A DNA stretch of 34,415 nucleotides from Acidimicrobiaceae bacterium (GCA_947456245.1 CANGPS010000017.1:1-34415), one strand, 5' to 3'; shown: positions 1-7,910, counted from the first letter of the stretch. Notes: generated by a model not told the origin, from the sequence alone. A program made the numbers and translations.

Positions 1-533
1 AGCAGGTCGAACTCCTTGCGGGACAGCTCCACGCCCTCGCCGTCGACGTGGACCTCGCGCCGGTCGGGATCGAGGGCGACCGGCCCCACGACGAGCATGC
101 GGTCCTCGTCAGGCTGCTCGGTCTCGACGGCCGCCCGCCGCAGCACGGCCCGGATGCGGGCGGTGAGCTCGCGCAGGCGGTAGGGCTTGGCCACGTAGTC
201 GGCGGCCCCGAGCTCGAGGCCCACGACCACGTCGAGCTCCTCGGACCGCGCCGAGACCATCACCACGGGCACGCTCGAGCTGGCCTTGATCTCCCGGCAG
301 ACCTCGAGGCCCGAGCGGTCGGGCAGCATCACGTCGAGCAGGACGAGGTCGACGGAGCGCTCGGCGAACGCCCGGAGCGCCTCTCCGGCGTCGGCGGCGA
401 GCACCACCTCGAAGCCCTCGGCCCCGAGTCCGAGGCTGAGCGCCTCGCGGTAGGAGGCCTCGTCGTCGATCACGAGGATAACGGGGTTGCTCCCGGCACG
501 GCTCTGGAACCGCAGCTCGAGGAGGTCCGTCAT
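1..533 (-). CDS. OmpR/PhoB-family response regulator, C-terminus cut by window edge
   Basis: This is a DNA-binding response regulator of a two-component system, presumably phosphorylated by a sensor kinase outside the window. About 178 codons are visible. Residues 18-130 form a receiver domain with the acidic pair D23/D24, the phospho-acceptor D67 in LLDVMLP, the switch Ser S94 in VMVSAR, and the conserved K116 in VAKPYRL. After a short linker, residues 146 onward (LVVGPVALDPDRREV and then LSRKEFDLL) match the start of the OmpR-type winged-helix domain, whose recognition helix lies beyond base 1. The ATG start at 533 overlaps the stop of a short upstream open frame as ATGA. A TANNNT hexamer at 756-761 is the nearest promoter candidate. 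Target genes cannot be inferred from the visible part. Confidence 0.93.
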   Translation of the reverse strand, partial: MTDLLELRFQSRAGSNPVILVIDDEASYREALSLGLGAEGFEVVLAADAGEALRAFAERSVDLVLLDVMLPDRSGLEVCREIKASSSVPVVMVSARSEELDVVVGLELGAADYVAKPYRLRELTARIRAVLRRAAVETEQPDEDRMLVVGPVALDPDRREVHVDGEGVELSRKEFDL

Positions 534-748
534 CGGCCCGGCTCGCTGTCCGTGGACGATGCGCCACGCACCGGGGGCCGGACTGGAGACACCCCCGCCG
601 ACCGAGGGGGGCGGCCGGTCGGGGACGTCTCGAGACAGCCGCGACGGCGGGCGGAGCGCCGCGCGGCAGGCCGCCACGACCACGAGGTGGTCGGGGCGAA
701 CGTGGTGGGCCGCGATGCCGGGCTGGCGAGAGCGGGCGTCTGGGCCAT
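530..748 (-). CDS. Possible 72-residue Arg/Pro-rich leader protein upstream of the response regulator
   Basis: This frame encodes 72 residues rich in Ala, Arg, Pro and Ser, with no domain I recognise. Two features favour it being translated. A TACCGT hexamer sits exactly 7 nt upstream of its ATG, the geometry of leaderless genes elsewhere in this window. Its TGA also overlaps the ATG of the response regulator as ATGA, as in coupled operon pairs. Against it, the composition is low-complexity and third-position GC is lower (about 85 percent by hand count) than in clear genes here. It could simply be the 5' leader of the response regulator mRNA. I am unsure that it is a real gene. Confidence 0.3.
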   Translation of the reverse strand: MAQTPALASPASRPTTFAPTTSWSWRPAARRSARRRGCLETSPTGRPPRSAGVSPVRPPVRGASSTDSEPGR

Positions 749-755
749 GGGCAGC

Positions 756-761
756 ACGGTA
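756..761 (-). promoter_or_regulatory. -10 hexamer TACCGT (leaderless geometry)
   Basis: TACCGT on the minus strand is followed by 7 nt and then an ATG at 748. It is the only good -10 candidate for the response regulator transcript. No convincing -35 is visible. Confidence 0.4.
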
Positions 762-847
762 CGAGGGGCAGGTGAACCGGATGCGACCTCGTCGGGAAGG
801 TGGGGTGATCCCGAGGTGAACTCTTGGCGCACGGGGCACGGGGGAGG

Positions 848-877
848 TCTAACCTGCGCCGAGGACCACCGAGGGGG
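848..877 (+). promoter_or_regulatory. Weak -10 (TAACCT, 850-855) and ribosome binding site (871-877)
   Basis: TAACCT at 850-855 with a loose -35 (TTGGCG, 824-829, spacer about 20) could start a short leader. The purine run GAGGGGG at 871-877 lies 6 nt from the ATG at 884 but directly abuts the ATG at 878, so it favours 884 as the start. Confidence 0.35.
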
Positions 878-883
878 ATGGAC

Positions 884-1390
884 ATGGCAGAGGACGCAGC
901 ACCGGCGCCGCTGGGAGTCAACCAGCGTGCCCAGATCAAGATGACCGAGGACGAGGTCGCCGCCTTCCTCCACGAGCGCCGGCCCATGACCATGTGCACG
1001 CTCAACCACGACGGCACGATCCACGCCGTGGCCATGTGGTACGGGTTCGTCGACGGCTGCATCGCCATCGAGACGAAGGCCAAGTCCCAGAAGGCCCGTA
1101 ACCTCGCCCGCAACCCGATGATGACCTGCCTGTTCGAGGACGGCGACACCTATGACCAGCTCCGTGGCGTCGAGCTCGTCGGCCACGCCGAGGTCGTCGA
1201 CGACCCAGACGAGATCTGGGAGGTGGGCGTGAGCGTCTTCGACCGCTACCAGGCCGAGTACACCGAGGAGATGCGCCCCTTCGTCGAGGTGATGCTCAAC
1301 AACCGGACCATCTACAAGCTCGTGGTTGACCGCACCGTGTCATGGGACCACCGCAAGCTCGGCATGCCGCCGATGGAGCCGAGGGCCTGA
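884..1390 (+). CDS. PNPOx-like (pyridoxamine 5'-phosphate oxidase family) flavin/F420-binding protein
   Basis: This is a 168-residue cytoplasmic split-barrel protein of the PNPOx-like superfamily, whose actinobacterial members often bind FMN, F420 or heme. The body fits the family: an N-terminal helix (DEVAAFLHERRPM), then barrel strands with TLNHDGTIHAVAMWYG, and a basic stretch around KAKSQKARNLARNP that in relatives contacts the cofactor phosphate. The C-terminus reads VSWDHRKLGMPP. The substrate cannot be told from sequence. I prefer the ATG at 884 because of the RBS spacing; the ATG at 878 would add two residues. The stop is 4 nt from the next start, so it probably forms an operon with the DUF2505 gene. 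A second PNPOx-like gene lies at 33598-34065. Confidence 0.88.
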   Translation: MAEDAAPAPLGVNQRAQIKMTEDEVAAFLHERRPMTMCTLNHDGTIHAVAMWYGFVDGCIAIETKAKSQKARNLARNPMMTCLFEDGDTYDQLRGVELVGHAEVVDDPDEIWEVGVSVFDRYQAEYTEEMRPFVEVMLNNRTIYKLVVDRTVSWDHRKLGMPPMEPRA

Positions 1391-1394
1391 GCCG

Positions 1395-1889
1395 ATGAGG
1401 TTCTCGGTCACCGAGCGGATCGACGCGTCGCGCGACGCCATCGAGGCGGCGCTGGCGGACCGCAGCTACTACGCCTCGCTCGCCGTGGCGGCGAGCAACC
1501 TCGAGGCGCCGGACCTGCTGATCGCCACGGTCACCGACGGGGTCCTGCACACGAGCGTCCGCTACCGCTTCGCCGGGGACATCTCCGGTCCGGCGGCCAT
1601 GGCGCTCGATCGTGACAAGCTGACCTGGGTCATCGACTCGTCCATCGATCTTTCGACCCACGAGGGTCGGCTCACCGTGGTGCCCGACCACTACGACGGC
1701 CTGCTGCGCTGCTGGGCGACGATCAGCCTCGTCGAGGCCGAGGGCCGCACGGTCGAGACCATCGCCGGCGAGCTCGAGGTCTCGATCCCGCTCATCGGCG
1801 GCACCGCCGAGAAGGTGATCCTGGCCGGGTTCACCCAGCACCTCGAGCGCGAGGCGGCCGCCCTGGCGGCCTTCTGCGCCACCAGCTGA
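1395..1889 (+). CDS. DUF2505 family protein (START/SRPBCC-like)
   Basis: This is a 164-residue soluble protein matching the actinobacterial DUF2505 family, which adopts a START/SRPBCC-like ligand-binding fold. The N-terminus (RFSVTERIDASRDAIEAAL) and the closing helix (GFTQHLEREAAALAAF) are characteristic. Between them are alternating beta strands including VRYRFAGDISGPA and a GTAEKVI turn. No catalytic residue is evident and no function is established for the family; hydrophobic ligand binding is inferred from fold only. The ATG at 1395 lies 4 nt after the PNPOx stop, and the two genes are almost certainly cotranscribed. The next gene converges from the other strand. Confidence 0.9.
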   Translation: MRFSVTERIDASRDAIEAALADRSYYASLAVAASNLEAPDLLIATVTDGVLHTSVRYRFAGDISGPAAMALDRDKLTWVIDSSIDLSTHEGRLTVVPDHYDGLLRCWATISLVEAEGRTVETIAGELEVSIPLIGGTAEKVILAGFTQHLEREAAALAAFCATS

Positions 1890-1902
1890 GCGCCTCGACC
1901 GG

Positions 1903-1912
1903 GGGCCGGCCC
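1903..1912. terminator. Short GC palindrome between convergent genes
   Basis: GGGCCGGCCC is a perfect 10-nt palindrome in the 22-nt gap between the converging DUF2505 gene and the esterase gene. It has no T-tract, so intrinsic termination is only a possibility. Confidence 0.2.
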
Positions 1913-3126
1913 TAGGGGAGCAGCGGCTCGGCGGCGAGGGCCATCCGCTGGCCCACGGCGAGCTCGGCGACGTTCGAGTAGTGGAGCATGACCCCCGTCC
2001 GAGGGAGGTCCCTCGTCTCGACCGCCACCACCGTCGGGTCGGCGGCCGCCACCGCGTCCTCGGCCGCTCGGACGGTGGCGTCGGCGGCGAGCTGCTCGGC
2101 GCAGTCGGTCCCCCCGGCCGGGCAGACGCCGGCGCCGGCGACGACGTTCCACCACGGCGTGGTGAACACCTTGGCGATGACCAAGGGGGTGCCGGCAGCC
2201 ATCGGCAGCTCGGCGTGGAGGCTGGCGATCAGCTCGGTGAGTCGCCGCTGGTAGGCCTCGGCCCAGAGGGAGGAGTTCGTGTCGGACTCGCCCTGGACCC
2301 AGAAGACCCCGCTGATCACGGGGAGCCGGCCCCTGCTCGCCTCGTAGGCCATCACGGAGGACGTGAGCTCGACGGTGTGGGTGACGGCGTCCTTCGGGTC
2401 CGATCCGCCCTTCCAGAACCTGTAGAGGTTGGCCGGCACGCTGACCTTGACCACCGTCACCGACTCGCCCGTGTCGGCGAAGAGCTGGCGGGCGAGGCCC
2501 AGCTCGGGACCGAAGATCTGGCGCCCGCCGGTGTCCGGCGTCGTGGCGGTGATCCGCTGCGGCGTGCGCAGCGGCATGGGCACGACCTTCGGGGCGGGGT
2601 CGGTGAGCCAGGGGAGCCAGACGATGGTGGAGGTCCGGTCGGTTGGCGAGGCAAAGGGTGGGGCGAAGAAGCTCACCCTCGTCGACGGGTCGACGGCATA
2701 GGACTCGAACCCGGCGGCGTTCGACGCTCCGGCCACGATCACCACCCGGCGGGTCCGGACCGGTGTGGTCGACGCCGACGGCGCCGAGGTGGTCCGCCCG
2801 TCGCTGGCGGTGACCGAGAAGGTCCACGGCGTGGTGTCGTCCACGGGGACGGTGCAGGTCACGGCGGCGGTGGTGCAGCCCTTGCCCGGCGGCGAGGAGC
2901 TCACGGTGTAGGTGGGCCGCCCGGGGGACCGCGACCAGTGCAGGGAGATGCCGGTGGCTGCCGGCCTGGCGGTGATCCGCGCTGGGGTGGTGGGGCCGAC
3001 GGCGGCGCCTGCGGGAGCGGTGACCACGAGGGGGCCGAGGACAAGTGCGACCCCGGCGACGATCCGACCGAACAATTCCCCCCCCCAATCTCGCGGCGAC
3101 CCGAGCCGCGAGGCTACGCCCGACAT
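1912..3126 (-). CDS. Secreted SASA-type carbohydrate esterase with N-terminal Fn3-like domain
   Basis: This 404-residue exported protein is last in the surface-decoration operon. Residues 19-42 form a signal peptide core ending in TAPAGAA. Residues 45-125 look like a fibronectin-III-like module. Residues 127-404 fit the SASA/DUF303 (sialate O-acetylesterase-like) SGNH hydrolase fold. The nucleophile block is GASNAAG (S135), a central FGPELGLA block follows, FWVQGESD at 275-282 is the family signature, and H382 in LHYSN is the likely catalytic His. The role is probably removal of acyl groups from an extracellular glycan, in balance with the O-acyltransferase encoded 25 nt upstream. A run of nine G (coding strand) lies in codons 14-17, before the hydrophobic core. 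The exact substrate is unknown. Confidence 0.85.
   Translation of the reverse strand: MSGVASRLGSPRDWGGELFGRIVAGVALVLGPLVVTAPAGAAVGPTTPARITARPAATGISLHWSRSPGRPTYTVSSSPPGKGCTTAAVTCTVPVDDTTPWTFSVTASDGRTTSAPSASTTPVRTRRVVIVAGASNAAGFESYAVDPSTRVSFFAPPFASPTDRTSTIVWLPWLTDPAPKVVPMPLRTPQRITATTPDTGGRQIFGPELGLARQLFADTGESVTVVKVSVPANLYRFWKGGSDPKDAVTHTVELTSSVMAYEASRGRLPVISGVFWVQGESDTNSSLWAEAYQRRLTELIASLHAELPMAAGTPLVIAKVFTTPWWNVVAGAGVCPAGGTDCAEQLAADATVRAAEDAVAAADPTVVAVETRDLPRTGVMLHYSNVAELAVGQRMALAAEPLLP
3078..3086. repeat. Homopolymeric tract of nine C (G9 in the esterase coding strand)
   Basis: Nine consecutive C on the plus strand read as TGG GGG GGG G in the esterase gene, 41-49 nt after its start. A one-base slip would frameshift the protein before its signal peptide core is complete. 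Confidence 0.9.
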
Positions 3127-3151
3127 CCGGGCGGGACAAGGTCGCCCAGGC

Positions 3152-5173
3152 TCAGCCCCGGCCGGCCAGGCCGAGTCGGCCCACCGTCGGCAGGATCCGG
3201 GGGCGCAGCCACAGGCCGCCGTTCTCGGTGAAGTGGATGCCGTCGGAGTTGCGCACGGTGACCCCGTCGATGGCCGGGGTGTACGCGCCTCGGGGCCCGA
3301 CGATCCGGTTCAGGTCGATCACGTGCACCGTCCCGGGGTGCCGGGCCGCCACCGAGGCCACCACGCGGTTGTAGGCATCGACACGCTCGGTGGTGTTCTC
3401 GGGCCACACCGTGCCGTCGGGTGCCTCCGGTGGGTCGACGTAGGGCATGGTGAACAGGACGGTGGTCGCGCCGTGGGACGAGAAGATCCCGATGGCCCGG
3501 TCGAGCTGCCGGGACAGGTGCGCGTCCCAGGCCGGCTCACCGATGTGCACCCAGGTCCCGTCGTGGAGGCGGTCGACGATCTCCCAGCGCCCGAGCAGGA
3601 CGCCCACGACCTCCGGGTGCTCCTGCTCCACCGCCCTCGCCCATTCGGCCTGCCAGCCGCGACAGCCGGGCGAGGCCGGGACGGTGGCGCCGGAGACGAC
3701 GATCGTGTCGGCCGGGTCGAGGTCGCATCCGAGGTCGGTGTGGGTGAACTGGGCCTGGACGCCCCAGCGCGACTCGGACCCTGACCGCAGGCCGAGCGCC
3801 ATGGTGGTGGCCACCGAGTCCCCGAAGAGCATGAAGCGCACCGGCCGGCCGTCGTAGGCCCCATGGTCGACGAGGGCCTGGTGCTCGGTCGGCGTGAGGC
3901 CCGTCCCCGACGAGGGCCGCGCCTCGCGCGAGCCGGCCGTGGCGACCAGCAGCAGCGCCACCGTGCAGCCGACGGCGACCAGGGCCGCCACCGCGCCGCG
4001 CCACCCGGGTGCTGCGCCGCGCCGGATCGGCATCTCGAGCACGTGGTACGAGACGACGGCCACGGCGAAGGAGGCGAGGAGCCGGACGGCGAGGAGTGCT
4101 GTCCCTGTCAGGCCGGTACGGCCATGGTCGAGCAGGACGTAGAGGGGCCAGTGCCACAGGTAGAGCCCGTAAGAGATGGCCCCGACGTAGCGGAGGGGGC
4201 GCACGGAGAGCACCCGGCCCACCGGCCCCTCGGGCACGAGGGCCACGGAGGCGATCACGGCCACGGTGGCCAACGACAGCAGTGCGAAGCCGCCGACATA
4301 GGGCCAGCGCGTCGTGGCGTCGACGGTGGCCGCCATCGAGCCGACGACCAGGAGGCCGATCGCCCCGAGGGCCACGAGCCCGGCGCGGCGCCCCGGCGTC
4401 AGGGCGATCGTGCGCACGAGGGCGCCCGACGGGTCGCGCCCGCCGGGCCTGGCGAGGGGTCGGGCGAGCACGATGGCCAGGGCGGCCCCGAGCAGCAGGG
4501 CCTGGATCCGGGTGTCGGTGCCGAAGTAGGACCGGTTGGCCGCCAGACCCGGGTGGAACAGCACCGCCATGGCGACGGCGCTGGCCGCCGCCCCGGCCAG
4601 GGTGACGACCAGCAGGGCGCCGAGCGAGCGAGTGAGGCGCAGGACCACGAGCACGAGCACGGGCCAGACCAGGTAGAACTGCTCCTCGATCGAGAGGCTC
4701 CACGCGTGGAGGAGCGGCCGGGGGGTGGCCAGCTCAGCGAAGTAGCCCTGGCCGCCGAGGATCTGGTGCCAGTTGTTGACGTAGAGCAGGGTGGCCAGTC
4801 CGTCGCCGCGCAGCTGGCCCAGCGTGTCGGCGGGGGCGCCGATCCAGGCGACGATCGACACGGCCGAGACCATAGCGAGGAGGGCGGGGAGCAGCCGGCG
4901 CACCCGGTGGGCCCAGAACCGCGCCAGGGCGATGCCGGCGTGCTGGCGGAACTCGGCCACGAGCAGGCCGGTGATCAGGAACCCGGACAGGACGAAGAAG
5001 ACGTCCACTCCGAAGAAGCCGCCCGACGCCCACGACAGGCCGCCGTGGAAGGCGAGGACCAGGAGGATCCCGACCGCCCGGATGCCGTCGAGGCCCGGGA
5101 TCCTCACCACCGTGGCCTCCGGGTCGAGGCTCGTCGTCCTCGTCGGGAGCTCGGCCGCGGTCGCCTGCGTCAC
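3152..5173 (-). CDS. Acyltransferase-3 / SGNH fusion (OafA-like O-acyltransferase)
   Basis: This is a 673-residue polytopic membrane enzyme that O-acylates (commonly O-acetylates) cell-surface glycans or glycolipids. Residues 24-410 form the acyltransferase-3 domain of about ten membrane segments, with IPGLDGIRA, the catalytic-type H43 in AFHGG, the GVDVFFVLSGFLIT helix, HRVRRLLPAL, and SIEEQFYLVWP at 161-171. A periplasmic SGNH domain follows, with nucleophile S453 in LFGDSVA and the D644/H647 pair in SDGIHFT. This two-domain layout and length are typical of the family. The GTG start at 5173 lies 9 nt after the stop of the upstream gene. A close paralogue is at 19198-21231; the first 80 or so residues are about 86 percent identical by hand count. 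Confidence 0.93.
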   Translation of the reverse strand: MTQATAAELPTRTTSLDPEATVVRIPGLDGIRAVGILLVLAFHGGLSWASGGFFGVDVFFVLSGFLITGLLVAEFRQHAGIALARFWAHRVRRLLPALLAMVSAVSIVAWIGAPADTLGQLRGDGLATLLYVNNWHQILGGQGYFAELATPRPLLHAWSLSIEEQFYLVWPVLVLVVLRLTRSLGALLVVTLAGAAASAVAMAVLFHPGLAANRSYFGTDTRIQALLLGAALAIVLARPLARPGGRDPSGALVRTIALTPGRRAGLVALGAIGLLVVGSMAATVDATTRWPYVGGFALLSLATVAVIASVALVPEGPVGRVLSVRPLRYVGAISYGLYLWHWPLYVLLDHGRTGLTGTALLAVRLLASFAVAVVSYHVLEMPIRRGAAPGWRGAVAALVAVGCTVALLLVATAGSREARPSSGTGLTPTEHQALVDHGAYDGRPVRFMLFGDSVATTMALGLRSGSESRWGVQAQFTHTDLGCDLDPADTIVVSGATVPASPGCRGWQAEWARAVEQEHPEVVGVLLGRWEIVDRLHDGTWVHIGEPAWDAHLSRQLDRAIGIFSSHGATTVLFTMPYVDPPEAPDGTVWPENTTERVDAYNRVVASVAARHPGTVHVIDLNRIVGPRGAYTPAIDGVTVRNSDGIHFTENGGLWLRPRILPTVGRLGLAGRG

Positions 5174-5182
5174 GGGACGATG

Positions 5183-6622
5183 CTAGGTGGCCGACCGGCG
5201 GCCCACGGGCTCGGCCGAGGACCCGGACGTCGCCGCCGCCGCACCGGTGACCGTCCAGATCACGACGATGAGCCAACCGGTGACGGCCGGGAACTGGGTG
5301 ACGCGGTGCACGCTCCCCTCGATCCACGGCACGACCGGGGCCGAGCCGGTGACGAGCACGCCGCTGACCACGCCCAGCCCGGCCAGGAGGCCCGCCCAGG
5401 CCCACACGTCGTTGCCGAGGCCGAGACGCCGACGTCGCGCCCTGAGCACGAGGGCGCCGAAGGCGGAGACCGCCAGGGCGAGGGCCAACACGTGGAGCGA
5501 GGGCCAGAAGCCACGTGCCACCTCGTGGGCCCGATGGCCCCAGGTCGCCGTCGGCGACAGCGGCGAGGAGACCTGCCGCGAGCCGGTGATGGCGATGGCC
5601 ACGGGCCAGGCGGCCATCGCGGCCACCGACGCCGCGGCGGCTGCTGCGATGACGCCCAGCCTGCTTCGGCGACGCCGGCCCGACGGGAGGTGGCCGAGCT
5701 GGCGGGCGACGATCAGGGCGAGGAGGCAGAGCGCCGTGAACATCCCCTCCTGCTTCGACATGCCCGCTGCCGTGAGGAGCAGCAGGGCCACCGCCTGGTT
5801 CGATCGGGTCGAGGGCAGGAGCAGGCCGAAGAGCACTGCACCGGCGGCGCACAGCGACCACATCGGGTCGGCGTAGCCGTTGGTCAGGAAGGGCTCGGTG
5901 ATCCCGGCCCCGACCAGGACCATGGCTGGTGCGGCCACCGCCGCGGCCACCGCTGGCAGGAGCCGGAGGAGTCCGGTGCCGGAGGCCACAGCCCGACGGC
6001 CGACGGCCAGGATCCCCACGCCCAGGCCCACCAGGCAGAGGACGTCGACGAGGGCCACCACCACGACCTCGAGCCGAGCGGCGTGCACGCCGGTCATGCC
6101 CCAGACGAACGCGGCCTCGGCGCTGACCAGCGGGGGGTAGCCCGACTGGCCGATCAGCAGCTCGGGGACCTTGAAGTCGAGGAGCATCTGGCTGTGGTCG
6201 TGGAGCATCCATCCAGACCGCAGCGCCCACAGGGCCCGGGTGTCGAAGCCGATGGTGGGGGTGGACAGGCCACGCAGGCTCAGGATGGCGGCCACCACCG
6301 TGAGCAGGCCGCCGACGGCAACGACCACCATCCGGGCCCGGTCCTCCGGGGGTCGCCCTCGCCCCCAGGGCCGTCGGTCAGGCCGGCGGAGCCACCAGGC
6401 GACGCTCAGGCCGGCACCCAGGCCGGCCAGCACCCAGGCCCACGCCACGAGCGGGCCGCCGACGGCCAGCGCGGCGGCCGCGGCCAGGCCGGTCACGACG
6501 GCCCCGGCGACGGGGGCGAGCACCAGGCTGAGCCAGCGGAGGCCGACGAGCGCCACCACGGGCAGCGCACCGAGGGCCCCGAGGAGCACGAGGCCGAGGG
6601 CGGCCGCGGCGGGGGTGCTCAC
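5183..6622 (-). CDS. Polytopic membrane protein, GT-C glycosyltransferase-like
   Basis: This 479-residue protein has about eleven to twelve hydrophobic segments. Features reminiscent of lipid-sugar-dependent GT-C enzymes are the motif TIGFDTRALWALRSG after the first segments, with an acidic residue in the first external loop, the segment GQSGYPPLVS, and the MSKQEG motif. The KxEG pattern is common in uncharacterised polytopic glycosyltransferases. No close named family is recognised, so the GT-C assignment is inference from topology and context. The GTG start at 6622 overlaps the upstream stop as GTGA, indicating translational coupling; an in-frame ATG farther upstream would overlap that gene by 70 nt and is less likely. 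It precedes the acyltransferase by 9 nt. Confidence 0.75.
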   Translation of the reverse strand: MSTPAAAALGLVLLGALGALPVVALVGLRWLSLVLAPVAGAVVTGLAAAAALAVGGPLVAWAWVLAGLGAGLSVAWWLRRPDRRPWGRGRPPEDRARMVVVAVGGLLTVVAAILSLRGLSTPTIGFDTRALWALRSGWMLHDHSQMLLDFKVPELLIGQSGYPPLVSAEAAFVWGMTGVHAARLEVVVVALVDVLCLVGLGVGILAVGRRAVASGTGLLRLLPAVAAAVAAPAMVLVGAGITEPFLTNGYADPMWSLCAAGAVLFGLLLPSTRSNQAVALLLLTAAGMSKQEGMFTALCLLALIVARQLGHLPSGRRRRSRLGVIAAAAAASVAAMAAWPVAIAITGSRQVSSPLSPTATWGHRAHEVARGFWPSLHVLALALAVSAFGALVLRARRRRLGLGNDVWAWAGLLAGLGVVSGVLVTGSAPVVPWIEGSVHRVTQFPAVTGWLIVVIWTVTGAAAATSGSSAEPVGRRSAT

Positions 6623-7083
6623 AGCGGCGGGGCCGGCGGCGGGCCCTGGCCGGGGACGCTGGCGCCATGACCGGTGCGCAGCGTCCACGTCCCGGCGGCG
6701 TCACGGCTGCGGAGCGTCACGACGTCGCCGAGGCAGGATCCCGGCCCTCCGGTGTGGCGCAGGCCGAGCCACCCGGACGGCACGGTGCCCGGCGGGCTCA
6801 GCGTGATCCACGACGCCACCGCCTTGTTGAGGACCACGGCCTCGCCGAGGGACGCCCCAGGGCGATAGGCCACCGGGGTCTTGGGGGTGATCAGGCTGCG
6901 GGCCTGGTGGTCGATGCAGGCGTAGTAGGCCTCGTCGAGCCGAGCGTCCGCCGTCACCCGGGCCGAGCGCTGCGCGGAGATGGTGGCGTTGGCTCGGGTG
7001 GCCTGGACGACGAGGCACCCGAGGCCGATGGCGGCGACCAACGCGCCGACGGCGACGACGACGGGTCGGCGTCCGGTGCTCAC
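6619..7083 (-). CDS. Small membrane-anchored protein of unknown function
   Basis: This is a 154-residue protein with one N-terminal membrane segment (about residues 8-28, VVVAVGALVAAIGLGCLVV) and an extracytoplasmic remainder. That part contains YYACIDHQ, a conserved-looking KTPVAYRPG, and SLGEAVVLNKAVASW. Two of its cysteines (C55 in YYAC and another in GSCLGD) could form a disulfide. The tail is Pro/Gly-rich. I do not recognise the family. The GTG start overlaps the sulfotransferase stop as GTGA, and its own stop overlaps the GT-C-like gene start the same way. It is thus locked into the operon and may be an accessory subunit of the membrane glycosyltransferase. Confidence 0.75.
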   Translation of the reverse strand: MSTGRRPVVVAVGALVAAIGLGCLVVQATRANATISAQRSARVTADARLDEAYYACIDHQARSLITPKTPVAYRPGASLGEAVVLNKAVASWITLSPPGTVPSGWLGLRHTGGPGSCLGDVVTLRSRDAAGTWTLRTGHGASVPGQGPPPAPPL

Positions 7084-7850
7084 CGAGGGGCCCGAGCGTG
7101 GTTGATGGACCCCGCTGGCCAGCCGAGCAGCCGCTCGGTGGCCCTGGTGTCGTGTCGCAGCTCGAGGCGGAGCTTGGTCTCGCGCCAGGACCGCTCCGAT
7201 CCCCGGTGGCCGTTGAGCTTGGGCAGGGGACCGGCCTCGTCGGACGGGGCCAGGCCGACGTGCTCGAGCGCGGCGGCCACGGTGGGTCCGGGCCGGGCCA
7301 CGAGGTCATCGAAGCGGAGGAACAGCGCGTCGGGGAAGAGCTCGAGGACCCGGGCCACCTGGTGGTGGTAGCGACCCCTCGTGCGGTAGGCGAACACGCG
7401 GGTGGCGGACCGCAGCCGCATGGGCTCGGGATCCTCGGCGAGCCGGTCGTCCTCGGCGGCGAGGGCCTGGGCGAAGTCGAGGTCCTCCCAGCCACGGGCC
7501 AGCTCGAGGGCGTGATGGGACCGGGCGCGCTCGGCTGGGTCCCGGAGCACGGCGATCACCCGCATCGCTGGGTTGTGCCGCTTGAGGGCCTCGAGGCAGC
7601 CCGGCATGTAGATGTAGGCCGGCGTGGCGTCGAGGAGGACCGATCCCGGCTGCCGCCGGGCGAAGAGCTCGGCGAGGCGGGCCGGGTCGGGACCGTGCTC
7701 CTGGACCTCGGCGAGGTCGAAGAGGTGGGCCTCCTTGCCCTCGGCGAGGCACACCCCGGGGTGCTCCGCCATGGCGGCGGCGAGCGACGAGGTGCCGGCG
7801 CGCTGGACGCCGATGATGGCGGCGTCGATCTTCACGGGGCCGTCGTCCAC
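7080..7850 (-). CDS. PAPS-dependent sulfotransferase
   Basis: This is a 256-residue cytoplasmic sulfotransferase that moves sulfate from PAPS to a hydroxyl or amine, probably on a glycan or glycolipid. The 5'-phosphosulfate loop is GVQRAGTSSL at residues 14-23, with Arg in place of the usual Lys. The 3'-phosphate motif is VLRDPAERARSHH at 101-113, with R103 and S111. The region around ARVLELFPDALFLRFDDLV is also typical. The GTG at 7850 is chosen because CAGACT lies 7 nt upstream, a leaderless arrangement; the GTG at 7835 would remove five residues. It is first in the five-gene operon running to 1912, so sulfation, glycosyl transfer, O-acylation and de-esterification may act on one surface polymer. 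It diverges from the monooxygenase gene. Confidence 0.88.
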   Translation of the reverse strand: MDDGPVKIDAAIIGVQRAGTSSLAAAMAEHPGVCLAEGKEAHLFDLAEVQEHGPDPARLAELFARRQPGSVLLDATPAYIYMPGCLEALKRHNPAMRVIAVLRDPAERARSHHALELARGWEDLDFAQALAAEDDRLAEDPEPMRLRSATRVFAYRTRGRYHHQVARVLELFPDALFLRFDDLVARPGPTVAAALEHVGLAPSDEAGPLPKLNGHRGSERSWRETKLRLELRHDTRATERLLGWPAGSINHARAPR

Positions 7851-7857
7851 ACCGTTG

Positions 7858-7863
7858 AGTCTG
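7858..7863 (-). promoter_or_regulatory. Possible -10 hexamer CAGACT for the surface-decoration operon
   Basis: CAGACT lies 7 nt upstream of the GTG at 7850. It matches TANNNT at positions 2 and 6 only, so it is a weaker example of the leaderless pattern. Confidence 0.3.
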
Positions 7864-7896
7864 CCACCGCAGGCCTCGACCGGACCGGTCCGCCGG

Positions 7897-7902
7897 TAGG
7901 GT
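7897..7902 (+). promoter_or_regulatory. -10 hexamer TAGGGT of the monooxygenase gene
   Basis: TAGGGT ends 8 nt before the ATG at 7911, so the transcript probably begins at or near the start codon. A loose -35 (TCGACC, 7876-7881) lies 15 nt upstream. Confidence 0.5.
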
Positions 7903-7910
7903 CCAGCTCG

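Noticed and set aside
1981-3231. 416-residue open frame on the plus strand
   Set aside because: It is a shadow of the SASA-type esterase on the other strand, which carries a signal peptide and the catalytic motifs.
3863-6670. 935-residue open frame on the plus strand
   Set aside because: It lies wholly antisense to the acyltransferase and GT-C-like genes, which have recognisable motifs. Its translation is low-complexity Gly/Arg/His/Glu, typical of shadow frames in high-GC DNA.
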